A stretch of 6,921 nt of DNA from positions 1-6,921 of the forward strand of contig CALQKL020000115.1 of the NCBI GenBank assembly GCA_943331145.2, read 5' to 3'. Of this stretch, positions 5,652-6,921 are shown one piece after another. Position 1 is the first letter of the stretch. The number at the start of each line of letters is the position of its first letter. The stretch comes from Chitinophaga pinensis. GTDB taxonomy: Bacteria; Bacteroidota; Bacteroidia; Chitinophagales; Chitinophagaceae. Both the position numbers and the translations under genes were made by a program. The notes beneath the pieces were generated by a model. The model saw nothing but the letters and a program-made list of their open reading frames with translations, made no database searches and was not told where the DNA came from.

Positions 5652-6921
5652 CTATTGTACATCTCCTGGATTTCTAATTAAAAATTCTTTGGTTGTTCCG
5701 TTATAATTTTTTGCATGACCTGTCCAAGTTCTTGCACCTGTAGGTAACGCTTGTGCAGCATAAGTTGCAGCAGTTGCACTATATAAAATTATATTTCCTG
5801 ATGCATCAGTTAATGTGTTATTACCGGAGAACGTTGCATTTCCTGTAGCTGTAGCACTAACTACTCTTACCAACGACAACTCAAAGTTTTGTGGCGATTG
5901 TAGTGGCAAACCAATTGAAGCATTTATTTCAGCAATTGTTTTTACCAATGGAGTAATAACTCTTCCAGTTGCTAGAGCCGCTGGAGCTGTTGAACCAAAA
6001 GCTTTTTTCAATTCTAATGATCCTCTGTAATTTAATAATGAATCATTGGTAACATCAAATGCCAATGAATCTCCAATATTGTATGTTAATGTTCCACCGA
6101 TGTAAATAGTGATTGCAGCACCACTTCCATCTTGCAAAATCAATGAACCTGTAGAAATATTTTTACTTGCCGCATCTGAAGTTACAACTCCAGCAATTGA
6201 TGCAGAAGTAGTTAATTTGATGTTTGTTCCTGTATACAATGCACGTAAAGCAGCAATTGTAATTCTTCCACTTGGGTTTGGATTAGGATTTGGATTTCCA
6301 CCACATCTTACACTGTCAAAACGAACATCATTTTCACTACGAAGCAACATTTGCTTTGTTGTGGTGTTGCTCGTTGGCGATGAACGATAAATGGTATAAA
6401 TAGCAGCGATACTTCCGTTTCCTTTTGGAATTTTCACGCCAGCAAAACTTGCGTATCCACTATTACGAACAACTATGTTTACATTACTTCCACAACCTTT
6501 ATTGATGTTTCTGTTAACCGTGCTTTTATATGAAGAGGTATCTCCATAAGTTTTTGCAGTATCTGCACTAGAAAATTCGTATCCTTCTAATTTTACTAAA
6601 GCATTGATATACTTGTTGTTCATTGTTGTACCTAAATCAGCTACAGTTACCGTAATTGGTTCTACTGGATTATTCAGTGTTCCACCAATTAAATGATTAG
6701 ATACCATTGCGCCTGGAATTCCTTCAATTGAAGGCAAACCATCTATAATAGCTTTATACCCCAATACCATATTGCTGTAAGAGTCAGTTAATGTTAACCC
6801 TTTACATTTTACAAATATTCTTCTTCCAACAGGATAGCTTGCATATAAACTATATGCATCTACTAAAATTTGCATGGCACCAGTTGAATCTTGAATAAAC
6901 AATTGCTTGTAAATATTACCA
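5652..6921 (-). CDS. DUF5689 domain-containing protein, 5' end cut by window
   Basis: The frame is open to the window edge, giving at least 422 residues with the N-terminus missing. The visible sequence begins GNIYKQLFIQDSTGAMQ, which falls inside a DUF5689 domain, so the TTG at 6900-6902 is an internal Leu codon and not a start. Counting from that Gly, the rest of the first DUF5689 domain covers residues about 1-203 (YPVGRRIFVKCKGL, LEGYEF, GYASFAGVKIP, LLRSENDVRF). A short CGGNPNPNPNP linker follows at about 206-216. A second, DUF5689 / OB-fold-like domain spans about 219-422 (TIAALRALYTGTNIKL, SLILQDGSGAAITIY, FLIRNPGDVQ). The protein ends right after that domain with no T9SS sorting domain. 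From family knowledge such proteins are usually exported lipoproteins, but the signal is outside the window. The biochemical role of DUF5689 is unknown to me. It lies 91 bp upstream of the repeat-protein gene on the same strand and may share its transcript. Confidence 0.85.
   Translation of the reverse strand, partial: GNIYKQLFIQDSTGAMQILVDAYSLYASYPVGRRIFVKCKGLTLTDSYSNMVLGYKAIIDGLPSIEGIPGAMVSNHLIGGTLNNPVEPITVTVADLGTTMNNKYINALVKLEGYEFSSADTAKTYGDTSSYKSTVNRNINKGCGSNVNIVVRNSGYASFAGVKIPKGNGSIAAIYTIYRSSPTSNTTTKQMLLRSENDVRFDSVRCGGNPNPNPNPSGRITIAALRALYTGTNIKLTTSASIAGVVTSDAASKNISTGSLILQDGSGAAITIYIGGTLTYNIGDSLAFDVTNDSLLNYRGSLELKKAFGSTAPAALATGRVITPLVKTIAEINASIGLPLQSPQNFELSLVRVVSATATGNATFSGNNTLTDASGNIILYSATAATYAAQALPTGARTWTGHAKNYNGTTKEFLIRNPGDVQ

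Noticed and set aside
6900..6902. TTG as the start codon of the DUF5689 gene
   Set aside because: The frame is open upstream to the window edge and encodes conserved family residues (GNIYKQ) before this codon, so the Leu is internal.

Overview
The window looks like a low-GC, AT-rich chromosomal segment from a member of the Bacteroidota. Three things point there. The adhesin-like protein ends in what looks like a type IX secretion (Por) sorting domain. The partial gene carries DUF5689 domains, a family I know from Bacteroidota. The translation starts have A-rich leaders with no Shine-Dalgarno sequence. The genus cannot be fixed from the sequence alone; the HtpG N-terminus resembles Chitinophagales/Sphingobacteriales-type proteins from memory.

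All three genes lie on the minus strand and read from right to left. First, at the right edge, is a gene cut at its 5' end (5652-6921). It encodes a protein with two DUF5689 / OB-fold-like domains. After a 91-bp gap with a hairpin comes a 1018-residue secreted repeat protein (2504-5560). It has a signal peptide, an N-terminal jelly-roll-like domain, an Ig-like domain, seven tandem Ig-like repeats of about 65 residues, an FN3-like domain and a C-terminal T9SS-type sorting domain. A clear intrinsic terminator ends this unit. The 127-bp gap to the third gene also holds the apparent promoter region of that gene, htpG (559-2376), the bacterial Hsp90 chaperone. An intrinsic terminator closes htpG. 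The first two genes may form one surface-protein unit; htpG appears to be transcribed separately.

The left 558 bp contain no gene. Between 146 and 451 lies an exact 95-bp-period tandem array. It is built from seven copies of a 21-nt element with a GC-rich stem-loop core, in two versions, separated by two alternating AT-rich linkers. It superficially resembles CRISPR, but its linkers repeat, so it is a composite intergenic palindromic repeat.

The points most worth a second look are that array, with its apparent swapping of stem-loop cores, and the htpG upstream region, with a perfect 5-3-5 palindrome and a sigma-54-like -24/-12 match. I saw no clear sign of a new defence or mobile system.
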